Notes: generated from the sequence alone by a model not told the origin. A stretch of DNA of 64,000 nt from Embleya sp051903075 (GCF_051903075.1 NZ_CP182423.1:3472001-3536000), one strand, 5' to 3'. Shown: positions 52,650-62,707, counted from the first letter of the stretch. Made by a program: numbers and translations.

Positions 52650-54086
52650 TCAGCAGGGTTGGTCGATGTGGTCCGCGTGGAAGTGCACGGCTCCCAGCAC
52701 CTGCGGGTCGAACACGTCCAGGAGACCGCGCAGCGGCTCGTCGGGCTGGTCCGGGCCCCAGAGTTCCAGGGCCATCTCGCCGTGGTAGAGCATGGGCCAG
52801 CGCACGTAGTGGCGGGTGTCCGCGGGATCGTGCAGCGCGCGCGAGTCGGCCAGCGTGGAGCGGGCCACGTCGATCATCAGGTCGGTGCCACAGCCGAACC
52901 CGTACGGATAGCGGTCCCGGTCCGGCGGGATGCTTTCGATCAGCGCCGGGTCGGCGTACGAGACACCGACGTGCGCGTGCAGGCCCGCCCGAATGGCCGG
53001 CACCTCGTGGGTACCGTTCGGATCCCACTGCCAGTGCCCCGCCGCGTTTTTGCCGACCCGTACGGTGGGCGCCGCCTCGAACAGCGCGCAGACCTCCCAC
53101 GCCTCCACCGACGGCGCCATCGGCTGCATGCCCTCGGGCGCCAGGACGCGCACCCGGCCCCGGTCCATGTGATGGTCGACGGCCACGAGGTCGCGGGTGG
53201 ACAGGTCGCGTTTGTCCACCCCCCAGCGTCCGGACGCGGTGACCACGAGCGCGTCGAGGTCGGGATCGAACGCGAAGAGCATGCCCTCGCTGAAGCCCTG
53301 GAGGTTGAGGTACATCGCGTACGTGCGGCTCAGCCGGGGCGAGACGAAGTCGCGCATCGCGTGCGGCGCGGGCAACAGCCCGAGGTCCCCCATCCGGGTC
53401 CCGGCCGCCACCAGGCTTCGCGGCGCGCGGGCCGCGGCCCACGCCTCGGCGGTGATCGCGTCGCGCACCACGTCGTGCCGGCCCGCCACCTCGTGCGCAC
53501 ACGCCGCGGCGACCAGCCGATCGCAGATGCCCTGGGCGACGTGCTCGGTCTCGGTGGGGTGGCCGCCCTCCATCGTGCACAGCGTCGCCTCGGCGACCTC
53601 CCCGGGCAGCGTGCCCGGGGTGACGAACACGACGGTGAACACGCCGACCCTGGCCATCAGGATCCGGGCGACGCGCACCACCTCCGGGTGCGCCATCTCG
53701 CTCATCCGCTCGGGCACTTCCGCGACCGCGACCAGTCGCCCCACCATGCCCTGCCGACCCTGGTCCTTGCGGAGTTTGAGGAGCAGCGGAGTCGGCTCCT
53801 CCACGATCCGGTCGGCCAGCGGGGCGGGGCCGTCGGGTACGGATACACCCACCAGGACCACGTCGAGCCGGGTCTCGTGATCCGCCGACGGGATGAGCCG
53901 GTGCCCGCCACGGACGAACGCCGCCGTCAGGTCGTCCAGGAACGACCGCACCACGCCGGAGAGTTCGGGAGCCGAGTCGACGACCCGGACACTGCACGAA
54001 CGCCACCAGTCCAACTCTTCCAACCGCCGCCCGGAGGCCGGGGCGGCGCAGTGCGCCGACGTTGTTTCCGCTCGGGTCACGGTCAT
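52650..54086 (-). CDS. Unknown 478-aa protein coupled to an ACP-ketosynthase pair
   Basis: Not recognised. The first two-thirds are alpha/beta with hydrophobic strands (LDVVLVGVSVPDG, VVRVARILMARVGVFTVVFVTPGTLPG) and an actin- or acyltransferase-like alternation. The last third is rich in Trp/His/Asp (HWQWDPNGTHEVPAIRAGLHAHVGVSYADPALIESIPPDRDRYPYGFGCGTDLMIDVAR) and ends ALELWGPDQPDEP and AVHFHADHIDQPC. The conserved-looking His/Asp/Arg patches suggest an enzyme. The start overlaps the KS stop by 4 bp, so it is made with the ACP and KS and probably acts on their product. Confidence 0.75.
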   Translation of the reverse strand: MTVTRAETTSAHCAAPASGRRLEELDWWRSCSVRVVDSAPELSGVVRSFLDDLTAAFVRGGHRLIPSADHETRLDVVLVGVSVPDGPAPLADRIVEEPTPLLLKLRKDQGRQGMVGRLVAVAEVPERMSEMAHPEVVRVARILMARVGVFTVVFVTPGTLPGEVAEATLCTMEGGHPTETEHVAQGICDRLVAAACAHEVAGRHDVVRDAITAEAWAAARAPRSLVAAGTRMGDLGLLPAPHAMRDFVSPRLSRTYAMYLNLQGFSEGMLFAFDPDLDALVVTASGRWGVDKRDLSTRDLVAVDHHMDRGRVRVLAPEGMQPMAPSVEAWEVCALFEAAPTVRVGKNAAGHWQWDPNGTHEVPAIRAGLHAHVGVSYADPALIESIPPDRDRYPYGFGCGTDLMIDVARSTLADSRALHDPADTRHYVRWPMLYHGEMALELWGPDQPDEPLRGLLDVFDPQVLGAVHFHADHIDQPC

Positions 54087-55327
54087 GCGGGGGCTCCTGA
54101 GGTTGCTGCGCGGAAGGCGAGGACGGCGTTTTGGCCGCCGAACGCGACCGAGGTGGAGATCGCGGTGTTCAGGCGGGCGGGGCGGCGCGGGACCTTGGCA
54201 ACCACGTCCAGATCGATGTCGGGATCGGTGCGATGGTGATTGGCCGTGGGTGGGATGCTCCCGTGTTCGAGGGTCAGGACGGTGACGGCCGCCTCGATCG
54301 CGCCGCCCGCGCCCCCGGAGTGGCCCAGGACGCTCTTCACGGCGGTGACCGGCGGGCAGCGGTCGAAGGTGGCCGCGAGGAAGCGGGCCTCGGCGGCGTC
54401 GTTGAGGACCGTGCCGGTGCCGTGCGTGTTGACGTGGTCGACGTCGCCCGGACTCCAGTCGGCGTCGGCCAGCGCCGCGCGGGTGGCGAGCCGGGCGCCG
54501 CGGCCGTCGGGGTGCGGCGCGGTCACGTGGTGGGCGTCGTTGGCCGAGCCGTACCCGGACAGCAAGGCCCGCACCCGGGCCCGGCGGGCCCGCGCGTGCT
54601 CCAGCCGCTCCAGGACCAGGACGCCGATGCCCTCGCCCAGCACGAAGCCGTCGCGGTCGGCGTCGAACGGCCGACACGCCTGCTCCGGGTCGCCGGACCG
54701 GGTGGACAGCGCGCCCAGTTGGGCGAAGGAGGCCGCGGTGATGCGGTTGCACATCGTGTCGGCGCCGCCGGCGAAGACGACGTCCAGGGTGCCCGCGCGC
54801 ACCAGGTCGCGAGCGATGCCCAGCGCGGTCGCGCCCGACGCGCAGCCGGCGGCGGGCGCGAAGTTGGTGCCCTGGGCGCCCAGGTCGAGGGCGACCTCGG
54901 TGGCCGGGTTGTTCGGCAGGGAACGGGGCAGTGCGGCGGGGGAGATGGTGGTGGCCCGATCCGCGGTCAGTCTCGCGATGGCCTCCGTCAGGGACTCCAT
55001 GCCCGGACCGCCCGAGCCGATGATCACGCCGACGCGGGTGGGGTCCCAGGCACCCGGGTCCAGGGCGGCATCGGCCAGGGCCTCGCGCGCGGCGGCGACG
55101 GTCATGCGAGCCGTCCGATCCATGCGACGGGACAACCGCCGACCCAGGAGGGCGTCCCCGTCGAAGTCCGGCACGGTACAGGAGACGTCGACGACCAGGC
55201 CGGCGAGGACCGGGTCGCGGCGGGCCGTGGAAACGCCCGCACACAGGGTCCGCCAGGTGGCTTCGACGCCGATCCCGCCCGCGGTGACCAGGCCCAGACC
55301 GGTGACCGCGACCTCGGCCGAGGCCAC
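54083..55327 (-). CDS. Beta-ketoacyl-ACP synthase (FabF/KAS II-like)
   Basis: 414-aa condensing enzyme. Catalytic triad Cys162 (PAAGCASGATAL), His302 (NTHGTGTVLND) and His336 (VKSVLGHSGGAGG). The thiolase fold is complete. The GTG start at 55327 lies 1 bp after the ACP stop. Primary-metabolism FabF usually sits with fabD/fabH; this one is with its own ACP and an orphan protein, so it likely makes a special fatty acyl or polyketide chain. No chain-length factor, ketoreductase or PKS genes are seen, although an SDR lies divergently at 56058. Confidence 0.93.
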   Translation of the reverse strand: MASAEVAVTGLGLVTAGGIGVEATWRTLCAGVSTARRDPVLAGLVVDVSCTVPDFDGDALLGRRLSRRMDRTARMTVAAAREALADAALDPGAWDPTRVGVIIGSGGPGMESLTEAIARLTADRATTISPAALPRSLPNNPATEVALDLGAQGTNFAPAAGCASGATALGIARDLVRAGTLDVVFAGGADTMCNRITAASFAQLGALSTRSGDPEQACRPFDADRDGFVLGEGIGVLVLERLEHARARRARVRALLSGYGSANDAHHVTAPHPDGRGARLATRAALADADWSPGDVDHVNTHGTGTVLNDAAEARFLAATFDRCPPVTAVKSVLGHSGGAGGAIEAAVTVLTLEHGSIPPTANHHRTDPDIDLDVVAKVPRRPARLNTAISTSVAFGGQNAVLAFRAATSGAPA

Positions 55328-55328
55328 C

Positions 55329-55670
55329 TCAGCCCTCCGAGGACGGGGCACCCGCAACGGAGGCCGAGCCGGAGGGAACACCGGCGCCGCCGGATGCGTC
55401 GGACGGGGCCGCGGCGCCGCGAGCCCCCGGGACGAGCGCCTCGCAGCGCGGGGCCGCCTCGAACGCCGCGGCGGCCTCGCCCAACGTGGTGTCCTTGTCC
55501 AGGTTGCCGAGCCCGCGGAAGTCCTTGTCGGTCCGGTCCGCGACGATGACCGCCAGCTCCGCCAGTGACAGCGAGTCCAACTCCAGCGTGGCGAACGTCG
55601 CTTCGGGAACGATATCTGCGGCGTCGATGCCGAACTCCTCGACCAACAACTCACACAGCATCGCGTACAC
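55329..55670 (-). CDS. Acyl carrier protein with C-terminal extension
   Basis: 113 aa. The first about 75 residues are an ACP: LCELLVEEFGIDAADIVPEATFATLELDSLSLAELAVIVADRT, with the phosphopantetheine Ser33 in the LDSL motif. The last about 35 are a Ser/Ala/Gly/Pro tail (GARGAAAPSDASGGAGVPSGSASV) not usual for ACPs, perhaps a flexible tether. GTG start at 55670 with AGGAAGG about 9 bp upstream. First gene of the ACP-KS-unknown operon. Confidence 0.88.
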   Translation of the reverse strand: MYAMLCELLVEEFGIDAADIVPEATFATLELDSLSLAELAVIVADRTDKDFRGLGNLDKDTTLGEAAAAFEAAPRCEALVPGARGAAAPSDASGGAGVPSGSASVAGAPSSEG

Positions 55671-56057
55671 GGGGAATGCCTTCCTGCTCGGTCGGACCGG
55701 GCACACCCGGCGGCGCGTCGCCGTACAGCAACCCCGATCGGGTATGCGATCGAGCGTCTTGTGTATCGGTGACGAGGTCCGGGGCAAAACTCCCGCGCGA
55801 CCGCCCCCGCACCCCCGAACCGGCCCTTCACCTGGGGCGATGCGTCGGGAACGGCACCGGGAGCCCGCCCGGATGTTCACCCGCAAGTACGCAACCATCA
55901 GGGGCCGCGAACGCACGACCGCGGACGTGGCGTGACCTTTGCCGAGCCTGTGCGGTTAACCGGCCCGTACGAGGTGCGCTCGCTCGTCCCTCCGCCCCGA
56001 GGACGCCCCCGGGGTGCCGGGCGGTTCGCTTCCGCCCGCTTCGAGAAGGAGGCAGTA
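55671..56057. other. 387-bp divergent region between the ACP operon and SDR
   Basis: No gene. CGATCG-type palindromes near 55736-55755 (GATCGGG and GCGATCGAGCG) are candidate control sites for the ACP operon. GGTTAACCGG at 55953-55962 is a perfect palindrome on the SDR side. All frames are Arg/Pro-rich. Confidence 0.35.
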
Positions 56058-56936
56058 ATGTCCACGGCCCTGGTCACCGGCGCCAGTTGTGGTCTCGGCG
56101 CCGACCTCGCCCGCTCCCTCGCCGCTCGCGGCCACGATCTGATCCTGGTCGCCCGCAGCGCCGAACCCCTCGACCGCCTCGCGAGCGAACTGGCCGCCGA
56201 ACACCACATCGAGGCCCGTGCGTTGCCCGCCGACCTGACGGTCGAAGGCGACCTCGAACGGGTGGCCGAGGCGGCGTGCGACAGCGACATCCTGATCAAC
56301 AACGCCGGCGCCGCCCTGGGCACCCCCTTCGACCGCACGGCCTGGGCGGACGAGCAGCGCATGCTCGCGCTCAACGTCGTCGCCCCGTCGCGGCTCGTCC
56401 ACGCCGCGCTGCCGCACATGCTCCGGCGCGGCTCCGGCCGGATCCTGGTCGTCTCCTCGGTGGCCGCGCTCGGGCCGGCCTGGCAGGGCACCGCGTACGG
56501 CGCGACCAAGTCGTACGAGTTGGCCATGACCCAGTCGCTGGCCTACTCCCGTCGCATCCGCACCTCGCCCGTCGCGCTCACCGCACTCGTACTCGGCTAC
56601 ACCGCATCGCAGTTCCACGTGCGGGCCGGCATCGCCGCCCCGCCCCCGTCGCTCACGCTGGTCTCGGCCTACGTCGCGAAGCAGGCGGTACGGGCCATCC
56701 ATCGGCGGCGCCCGCCGGTCGTATGTGTCCCGAGCCTGCGCTACCGGGTGCTGGCCGGGCTCCTGCGTCATGCCCCGTACCGGTCGCTGACCGTCCCCGG
56801 CGTCGCCAAGGACTTCACCGCCGGCCCGTCCGAACTCGGCGGCCCCGACGCCGGTCGGGTGGTGTCGCCCCGCGACGAAGGCGCCGACGAGGTATCCGCC
56901 GTCGAGGGTCGCCAAGACGGCCGGGCGCGATCCTGA
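56058..56936 (+). CDS. Short-chain dehydrogenase/reductase
   Basis: 292-aa classical SDR. Cofactor motif TGASCGLG near residue 7, NNAG (LINNAGAALG), catalytic Ser in VVSSVAAL and Tyr147-x3-Lys151 (YGATK). A C-terminal extension after about 230 includes basic residues (AIHRRRPPVV, LRYRVLAGLL). AGAAGGAGG upstream of the ATG is a strong ribosome-binding site. Divergent from the ACP-KS operon, where a ketoreductase would be useful, but it is also adjacent to the carboxylase (245 bp). Role unassigned. Confidence 0.9.
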   Translation: MSTALVTGASCGLGADLARSLAARGHDLILVARSAEPLDRLASELAAEHHIEARALPADLTVEGDLERVAEAACDSDILINNAGAALGTPFDRTAWADEQRMLALNVVAPSRLVHAALPHMLRRGSGRILVVSSVAALGPAWQGTAYGATKSYELAMTQSLAYSRRIRTSPVALTALVLGYTASQFHVRAGIAAPPPSLTLVSAYVAKQAVRAIHRRRPPVVCVPSLRYRVLAGLLRHAPYRSLTVPGVAKDFTAGPSELGGPDAGRVVSPRDEGADEVSAVEGRQDGRARS

Positions 56937-57181
56937 GGAGTGATACTGCGCCGAACGAGCGACCGCCAATCAGGCGATCATCACGCCCCGGAACTCGGCT
57001 CTCGTCGATATGCCCTGGTCAGGCGCGTGCGCACGATGACTCGTGGGCATTTCCCGTGCGCCGCGCCCGGTAGCCTGCCCGGTCTGCGACGTGGCCGCAG
57101 CCGGGGGGACGGAAATGCCGTCACCGCCGGAACCGCCCCGTCGCGGCGCGCACATCGTTGACTCACAGGAGGTTCGGTCCG

Positions 57182-60100
57182 GTGTTCAGTCGTGTTGCCA
57201 TCGTCAACCGTGGGGAGGCCGCGATGCGGCTCATCCACGCCGTCCGGGAGCTGGCTGAGGAAACGGGGATCCGGATCGAGACGATCGCTCTGTACACCGA
57301 CGTCGACCGTACGGCCACGTTCGTGCGCGAGGCGGATCTGTCGTATGACCTGGGGCCCGCGTCGGCGCGCCCGTATCTGGATCTGAAGGCCCTGGAGCGG
57401 GCGTTGGTGGCCACCGGCGCCGACGCGGCGTGGGTCGGGTGGGGCTTCGTCGCGGAGGATCCGGCGTTCGCCGAGCTGTGCCGGGAGTTGGGCGTGGCGT
57501 TCGTCGGCCCGAGCGCGGAGGCGATGCGCAAACTCGGCGACAAGATCGGCTCGAAGCTGATCGCGGAGGAGGTCGGTGTCCCCGTCGCACCGTGGAGCCG
57601 CGGCGCGGTGGAGACCCTGGACGCGGCCCTGACGGCCGCGGCCGAGATCGGCTATCCGCTGATGCTCAAGGCGACCGCCGGCGGCGGCGGCCGTGGTATC
57701 CGGGTGATCAGGGACGACGCGGAGTTGGTCGACGCGTACGAGCGCACCAGCCAGGAGGCGGCGCGCGCGTTCGGCAGCGGCGTCGTGTTCCTGGAGCGCC
57801 TGGTCACCGGTGCCCGGCACGTCGAGGTCCAGGTGATCGCCGACGGCCAGGGCACCGCGTGGGCGCTGGGTGTGCGCGACTGCTCGATCCAGCGGCGCAA
57901 CCAGAAGGTCGTCGAGGAGTCGGCTTCGCCGGTCCTGGCACCGGACCAGGTGGCCGAACTCAAGGCGTCCGCCGAGCGTTTGGCGCTGGCCGTCGGCTAC
58001 CGCGGCGCCGCCACCGTCGAGTTCCTCTACCACCCGGGGGAGCGGCAGTTCGCGTTCCTGGAGGTCAACACCCGCCTCCAGGTCGAGCACCCGATCACCG
58101 AGTCCACCACCGGATTCGATCTGGTCAAGGCCCAGTTGCGGGTGGCGGCGGGGGAGCTGCTGGACGGTACGCCGCCCGTGGAGCGCGGGCACGCGATCGA
58201 GGCCCGGCTGAACGCGGAGGACCCGGACCGCGACTTCGCGCCCTCCCCGGGCCGGATCGCCCGCCTGGACCTGCCCGCAGGGCCGGGCATCCGCGTGGAC
58301 ACGGGGGTGAGCGAGGGCGACACCATTCCCGCCGACTTCGACTCGATGATCGCCAAGATCATCGCCTATGGGCATGACCGCGACGAGGCGTTGGGCCGGT
58401 TGCGGCGGGCGATGGCGCAGACCACGGTGATCATCGAGGGTGGTGCCACCAACAAGAGCTTCGTCCTCGACCTGCTGGATCAGCCGGAGCTGATCGACGG
58501 CAGCGCCGACACCGGCTGGATCGACCGCGTGCGCGGCGAGGGCCGCCTCGTCTCGCACCGCCACTCCGCCGTCGCACTCGCCGCCGCCGCGATCGAGGCG
58601 TACGAGGAGGAGGAACACGCCGAACGCCAGCGGCTGTTGTCCACGGCCGCGGGCGGGCGACCACAGGTGCGGCACGAGAGCGGTCGCCCCCTGGACCTGA
58701 AGCTGCGCGGCGTGGGCTACCGCGTGCGGGTGGCGCGGGTGAGCCCGCACCGCTTCCGGGTCGGCATCGAGGCGGGCGAGGTGGTGCGTACCGCCGATGT
58801 CGAACTCGACCGGTTCGACCGGCACACCGGCCAGATCGTGGTCAACGGCACCCGCTACCGCCTGCTCACCGCCACCCACGGGCCGACCCACCTGGTCGAG
58901 GTCGACGGCGTCACCCACCGCGTCGGCCGCGACGAGGGCGGCGTCGTACGCTCCCCCGCCCCCGCCCTGGTCGTCGCCACCCCCCTGGCCGTCGGCGACG
59001 AGGTCGAGGCCGGCGCACCGGTCCTGGTGCTGGAGAGCATGAAGATGGAAACGGTGCTGCGCGCACCGTTCCGGGCGCGGTTGAAGGAATGCGCCGTGTC
59101 GGTGGGCAGTCAGGTCGACGTCGGTGCGGCGCTGTTGCGCCTGGAACCGCTCGCCGCCGCCGAAGCCGAAGCCGAGGACACCGCGTCCGTCGAGCTGGAG
59201 CTGCCGACCGCCCCCGAGGCGATCCCGACCCGGGAGCGCGCCGCTCGCGGCCGGGAGGACCTGCGCGGTCTGCTGCTGGGCTTCGACGTGGATCCGCACG
59301 ACGAGCGCCGGGTGCTCGACGACTACCTCGCCGCACGCCGGGCGGCCCTGGCGGATGGCGACGAACGGCCGTTGGCCGGCGAACTCGAACTCGTCGAGAT
59401 GTTCACCGACCTCGCCGAACTGGGCCGCAACCGCCCGGCGGGCGAGGACGTGGGGGGCGAGGGGCACGTGCACAGCGCCCGTGAACACTTCCACACCTAC
59501 CTGCAGAGCCTCGACGTCGAACGGGCCGGCTTGCCCGAGGCGTTCCGGGCCAAGCTGGCCAAGGCACTCGCCCACTACGGCGTCACCGAAGCGGAGCCCT
59601 CGGCCGAGCTCGAAGCCGCGGTGTTCCGGATCTTCCTCGGCCGGCAACGCGCGTCCGCCGATGCCGCGGTCGTCTCGGCGCTGCTGCGCGTGTGGTTGCG
59701 CGAGGCGCCGCCGGACGCGACGTTGCGCGAGCCCGTCGGCCTCGCCCTGGAGCGCCTGGTCGCGGCGACCCAGGTGCGCTTCCCGGTGGTCGCCGACCTC
59801 GCGCGCGGCCTGGTGTTCGCGTGGCTGGCCCAGCCGTTGTTGCGCCGCAACCGGGCCCGGGTCTACACCGACGTGCGCCGGCACCTGCGGCATCTGGACG
59901 CGCACCCGGACACCCCGGACCGTGCCGAGCGCATCGCGTCGATGGTGCGCAGCACCGAACCGCTGGTGTGCCTGCTCGGCCGGCGGCTCGTCCGCGACGG
60001 CCTGGACCATACGATCATGCTGGAGGTGCTGACCCGCCGGTACTACGGCAACAAGGGCCTCACCGGCGTGCGTTCGAGCGAGGTCGCCGGCTGCACGTTC

Positions 60101-62707
60101 GTGGTCGCCGAGCGGGCGGGCACGCGCCTGGTCTCCGCGGCGGTGCGCTTCGACGAACTCGGCGGCGCGCTGCGCGGGCTCACGGAACTCTCGGACGGCG
60201 AGGGCGCGGTCGAGGCGGACATCTATCTCGCGTGGGAGAAGCAGCCGGCCGACCCGGACGCGATGGCCGCCGCGCTGCACGAGGTCGTGGACACCCACTC
60301 GCTGCCGCCTCGGGTGCGCCGACTCACCACCACCGTCGCGGGCCGCGGCGGCGCGGTGATGCACCACCACTTCACGTTCCGCCCGTCCGACACCGGGATG
60401 GTCGAGGAGCGGTTGATCCGGGGCCTGCACCCGTACATCGCGCAGCGTATGCAGTTGGAGCGGCTGAGCAAGTTCGACCTCACCCGGTTGCCGTCCTCGG
60501 ACGAGGAGGTCTACCTCTTCCAGTGCGTGGCCCGGGAGAATCCCGCCGACGACCGCCTGGTCGCCTTCGCCCAGGTCCGCGACCTGACCGAACTGCGCGA
60601 CCACGAGGGCCGGTTGGTCGCCCTGCCGACCGCCGAGAATGTCGTCGCCACGTGCCTCGACTCGATCCGCCGCGCCCAGTCGCGGCGACCCGGGCGCAAG
60701 TACCCCGACACGAACCGGATCGTGATCTACGTCTGGCCGCCGACCGAGATCACCCGCGCCGAGTTGGAAACGCTCGTCGACCGCGTATTGCCGACCACCG
60801 AGGGCGCCGGCCTGGAGGAGATCCTGGTCATCGCTCGGATGCGCAGCCGGCACACCGGTGAACTGGACAAGATCGCCGTACGGATCTCCGTGGACGCCTC
60901 CGGCGGCACCGAACTCACTGTCGGCGAACGTTCGTTCGAGCCCATCGAGCCGATCGACGAATACCGGCGCAAGGTGCTCCGCGCGGCCGCGCGCAACACC
61001 GTCTACCCGTATGAACTGGTGCGTCTGCTCGGCGACTTCGTCGAGTACGACCTCGACGATGAGCACGTCCTGGCGCCGGTCGATCGACCGAGGGGCACCA
61101 ACACGGCGGCGATCGTGGCGGGCGTGGTCAGCACACCGACCGAGCTGCACCCGCAGGGCATCGACCGGGTCGTCCTGCTCGGCGACCCGACGAAGTCGCT
61201 CGGCGCGCTGTCCGAGCCGGAGTGCCGTCGGGTGATCGCGGCGCTGGATCTGGCGGAGCGTATGCGGGTGCCGGTGGAGTGGTACGCGCTGTCCTCCGGT
61301 GCGCGGATCTCGATGGAGTCGGGCACGGAGAACATGGACTGGGTGGCCGCCGCGCTCAAGCGCATCGTCACGTTCACCCAGGACGGCGGCGAGATCAACA
61401 TCGTGGTCGCGGGCATCAACGTCGGCGCACAGCCGTACTGGAACGCCGAGGCCACCATGCTCATGCACACCAAGGGCATCCTCGTGATGACCCCCGACTC
61501 CGCGATGGTGCTCACCGGCAAGCAGTCGTTGGACTTCTCCGGGGGCGTGTCGGCCGAGGACAACTTCGGCATCGGCGGCTACGACCGGGTGATGGGCCCG
61601 AACGGGCAGGCGCAGTACTGGGCGCCGAACCTGGGCGCCGCGCGGGATGTGTTGATGGAGCACTACGACCGGACCCACGTGGTGCCCGGCGAGGCGATGC
61701 CGCGGCGGGCGCCGACGAGCGACCCCGTCGACCGGGACGTCCGCGACTTCCCGCACACGTGGGCGGGCAGCGACTTCACCACCGTCGGTGAGATCTTCTC
61801 CGCGGAGCACAACCCGGACCGCAAGAAGCCGTTCGACATCCGCACCGTGATGCGCGCACTGTCCGACCAGGACCACCCCGTGTCGGAGCGCTGGGCGGGC
61901 ATGGCCGACGCGGACACCGCCGCCGTGCAGGACGTGCGCCTGGGCGGAGTGCCGGTGTGCCTGATCGGGATCGAGTCGCGAGCGGTGCCGCGCCTGGGTT
62001 TCCCGCCCACGGACGGCCCCGACACCTACACCGCCGGTACGTTGTTCCCGCAGGCGTCGAAGAAGGTCGCGCGGGCGATCAACGCGGCGTCCGGCAACCG
62101 GCCGCTGGTGGTGCTGGCCAACCTGTCCGGGTTCGACGGCTCGCCCGAGTCGATGCGGAAGCTGCAACTGGAGTACGGCGCGGAGATCGGCCGGGCGGTC
62201 GTGAACTTCCGCGGCCCGATCGTGTTCTGCGTGATCTCGCGCTACCACGGCGGCGCGTTCGTGGTCTTCTCCAAGGCGCTCAACCCGAACATGACCGTGC
62301 TTGCGCTGGAGGGTTCCTTCGCCTCGGTCCTGGGCGGCGCGCCCGCCGCCGCGGTGGTGTTCGCGGGCGACGTGCGTGCCCGGACGATCGCCGACTCGCG
62401 GGTGCGGGCGCAGGAGGCGCACGTCGCGACCGTCTTCGGCGCGGAGCGCGCCGCGGCCAAGGCGGCGCTCGACGAGCTCCGCGCGTCGGTGCGGGCGGAA
62501 AAACTCGGCGAGGTGGCGGCGGAGTTCGACCGTGTGCACGACATTCGGCGCGCGGTCGAGGTCGGCTCCGTCGACGCCGTCATCCGCGCCGAGGAACTGC
62601 GCCCACGGATCATCGAGGCCATCGAACGCGGGTTGCGTCGCCCGACCGACGACGACCGGTCCCCGTCACCGGTCGCCCGAATGCAGCAGTGCGGAGCGCG
62701 TCCGTAG
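57182..62707 (+). CDS. Single-chain multidomain acyl-CoA carboxylase (BC-BCCP-central-CT)
   Basis: 1841-aa biotin enzyme carboxylating acetyl-CoA or a longer acyl-CoA. Domain order: biotin carboxylase about 1-450 (VAIVNRGEAAMR, ATAGGGGRGIR, EVNTRLQVEHPITE); BCCP with biotinyl Lys621 in LESMKMET; a helical central region about 690-1150 as in eukaryote-type ACC; carboxyltransferase about 1180-1760 (IVAGVVSTPTELHPQGIDRVVLLGDPTKSLG; MVLTGKQSLDFSGGVSAEDNFGIGGYDRVM; LVVLANLSGFDGSPESMRKLQLEYGAEIGRAVV). GTG start at 57182 with AGGAGG 9 bp upstream; an earlier in-frame TTG is unsupported. Actinomycetes normally use separate Acc subunits, so this fused form is noteworthy. Confidence 0.95.
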   Translation: MFSRVAIVNRGEAAMRLIHAVRELAEETGIRIETIALYTDVDRTATFVREADLSYDLGPASARPYLDLKALERALVATGADAAWVGWGFVAEDPAFAELCRELGVAFVGPSAEAMRKLGDKIGSKLIAEEVGVPVAPWSRGAVETLDAALTAAAEIGYPLMLKATAGGGGRGIRVIRDDAELVDAYERTSQEAARAFGSGVVFLERLVTGARHVEVQVIADGQGTAWALGVRDCSIQRRNQKVVEESASPVLAPDQVAELKASAERLALAVGYRGAATVEFLYHPGERQFAFLEVNTRLQVEHPITESTTGFDLVKAQLRVAAGELLDGTPPVERGHAIEARLNAEDPDRDFAPSPGRIARLDLPAGPGIRVDTGVSEGDTIPADFDSMIAKIIAYGHDRDEALGRLRRAMAQTTVIIEGGATNKSFVLDLLDQPELIDGSADTGWIDRVRGEGRLVSHRHSAVALAAAAIEAYEEEEHAERQRLLSTAAGGRPQVRHESGRPLDLKLRGVGYRVRVARVSPHRFRVGIEAGEVVRTADVELDRFDRHTGQIVVNGTRYRLLTATHGPTHLVEVDGVTHRVGRDEGGVVRSPAPALVVATPLAVGDEVEAGAPVLVLESMKMETVLRAPFRARLKECAVSVGSQVDVGAALLRLEPLAAAEAEAEDTASVELELPTAPEAIPTRERAARGREDLRGLLLGFDVDPHDERRVLDDYLAARRAALADGDERPLAGELELVEMFTDLAELGRNRPAGEDVGGEGHVHSAREHFHTYLQSLDVERAGLPEAFRAKLAKALAHYGVTEAEPSAELEAAVFRIFLGRQRASADAAVVSALLRVWLREAPPDATLREPVGLALERLVAATQVRFPVVADLARGLVFAWLAQPLLRRNRARVYTDVRRHLRHLDAHPDTPDRAERIASMVRSTEPLVCLLGRRLVRDGLDHTIMLEVLTRRYYGNKGLTGVRSSEVAGCTFVVAERAGTRLVSAAVRFDELGGALRGLTELSDGEGAVEADIYLAWEKQPADPDAMAAALHEVVDTHSLPPRVRRLTTTVAGRGGAVMHHHFTFRPSDTGMVEERLIRGLHPYIAQRMQLERLSKFDLTRLPSSDEEVYLFQCVARENPADDRLVAFAQVRDLTELRDHEGRLVALPTAENVVATCLDSIRRAQSRRPGRKYPDTNRIVIYVWPPTEITRAELETLVDRVLPTTEGAGLEEILVIARMRSRHTGELDKIAVRISVDASGGTELTVGERSFEPIEPIDEYRRKVLRAAARNTVYPYELVRLLGDFVEYDLDDEHVLAPVDRPRGTNTAAIVAGVVSTPTELHPQGIDRVVLLGDPTKSLGALSEPECRRVIAALDLAERMRVPVEWYALSSGARISMESGTENMDWVAAALKRIVTFTQDGGEINIVVAGINVGAQPYWNAEATMLMHTKGILVMTPDSAMVLTGKQSLDFSGGVSAEDNFGIGGYDRVMGPNGQAQYWAPNLGAARDVLMEHYDRTHVVPGEAMPRRAPTSDPVDRDVRDFPHTWAGSDFTTVGEIFSAEHNPDRKKPFDIRTVMRALSDQDHPVSERWAGMADADTAAVQDVRLGGVPVCLIGIESRAVPRLGFPPTDGPDTYTAGTLFPQASKKVARAINAASGNRPLVVLANLSGFDGSPESMRKLQLEYGAEIGRAVVNFRGPIVFCVISRYHGGAFVVFSKALNPNMTVLALEGSFASVLGGAPAAAVVFAGDVRARTIADSRVRAQEAHVATVFGAERAAAKAALDELRASVRAEKLGEVAAEFDRVHDIRRAVEVGSVDAVIRAEELRPRIIEAIERGLRRPTDDDRSPSPVARMQQCGARP

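Noticed and set aside
56981..62539. 1852-codon open frame antisense to the carboxylase
   Set aside because: Arg/His/Gly-rich translation with no domain, exactly opposite a well-supported gene; a codon-bias shadow.
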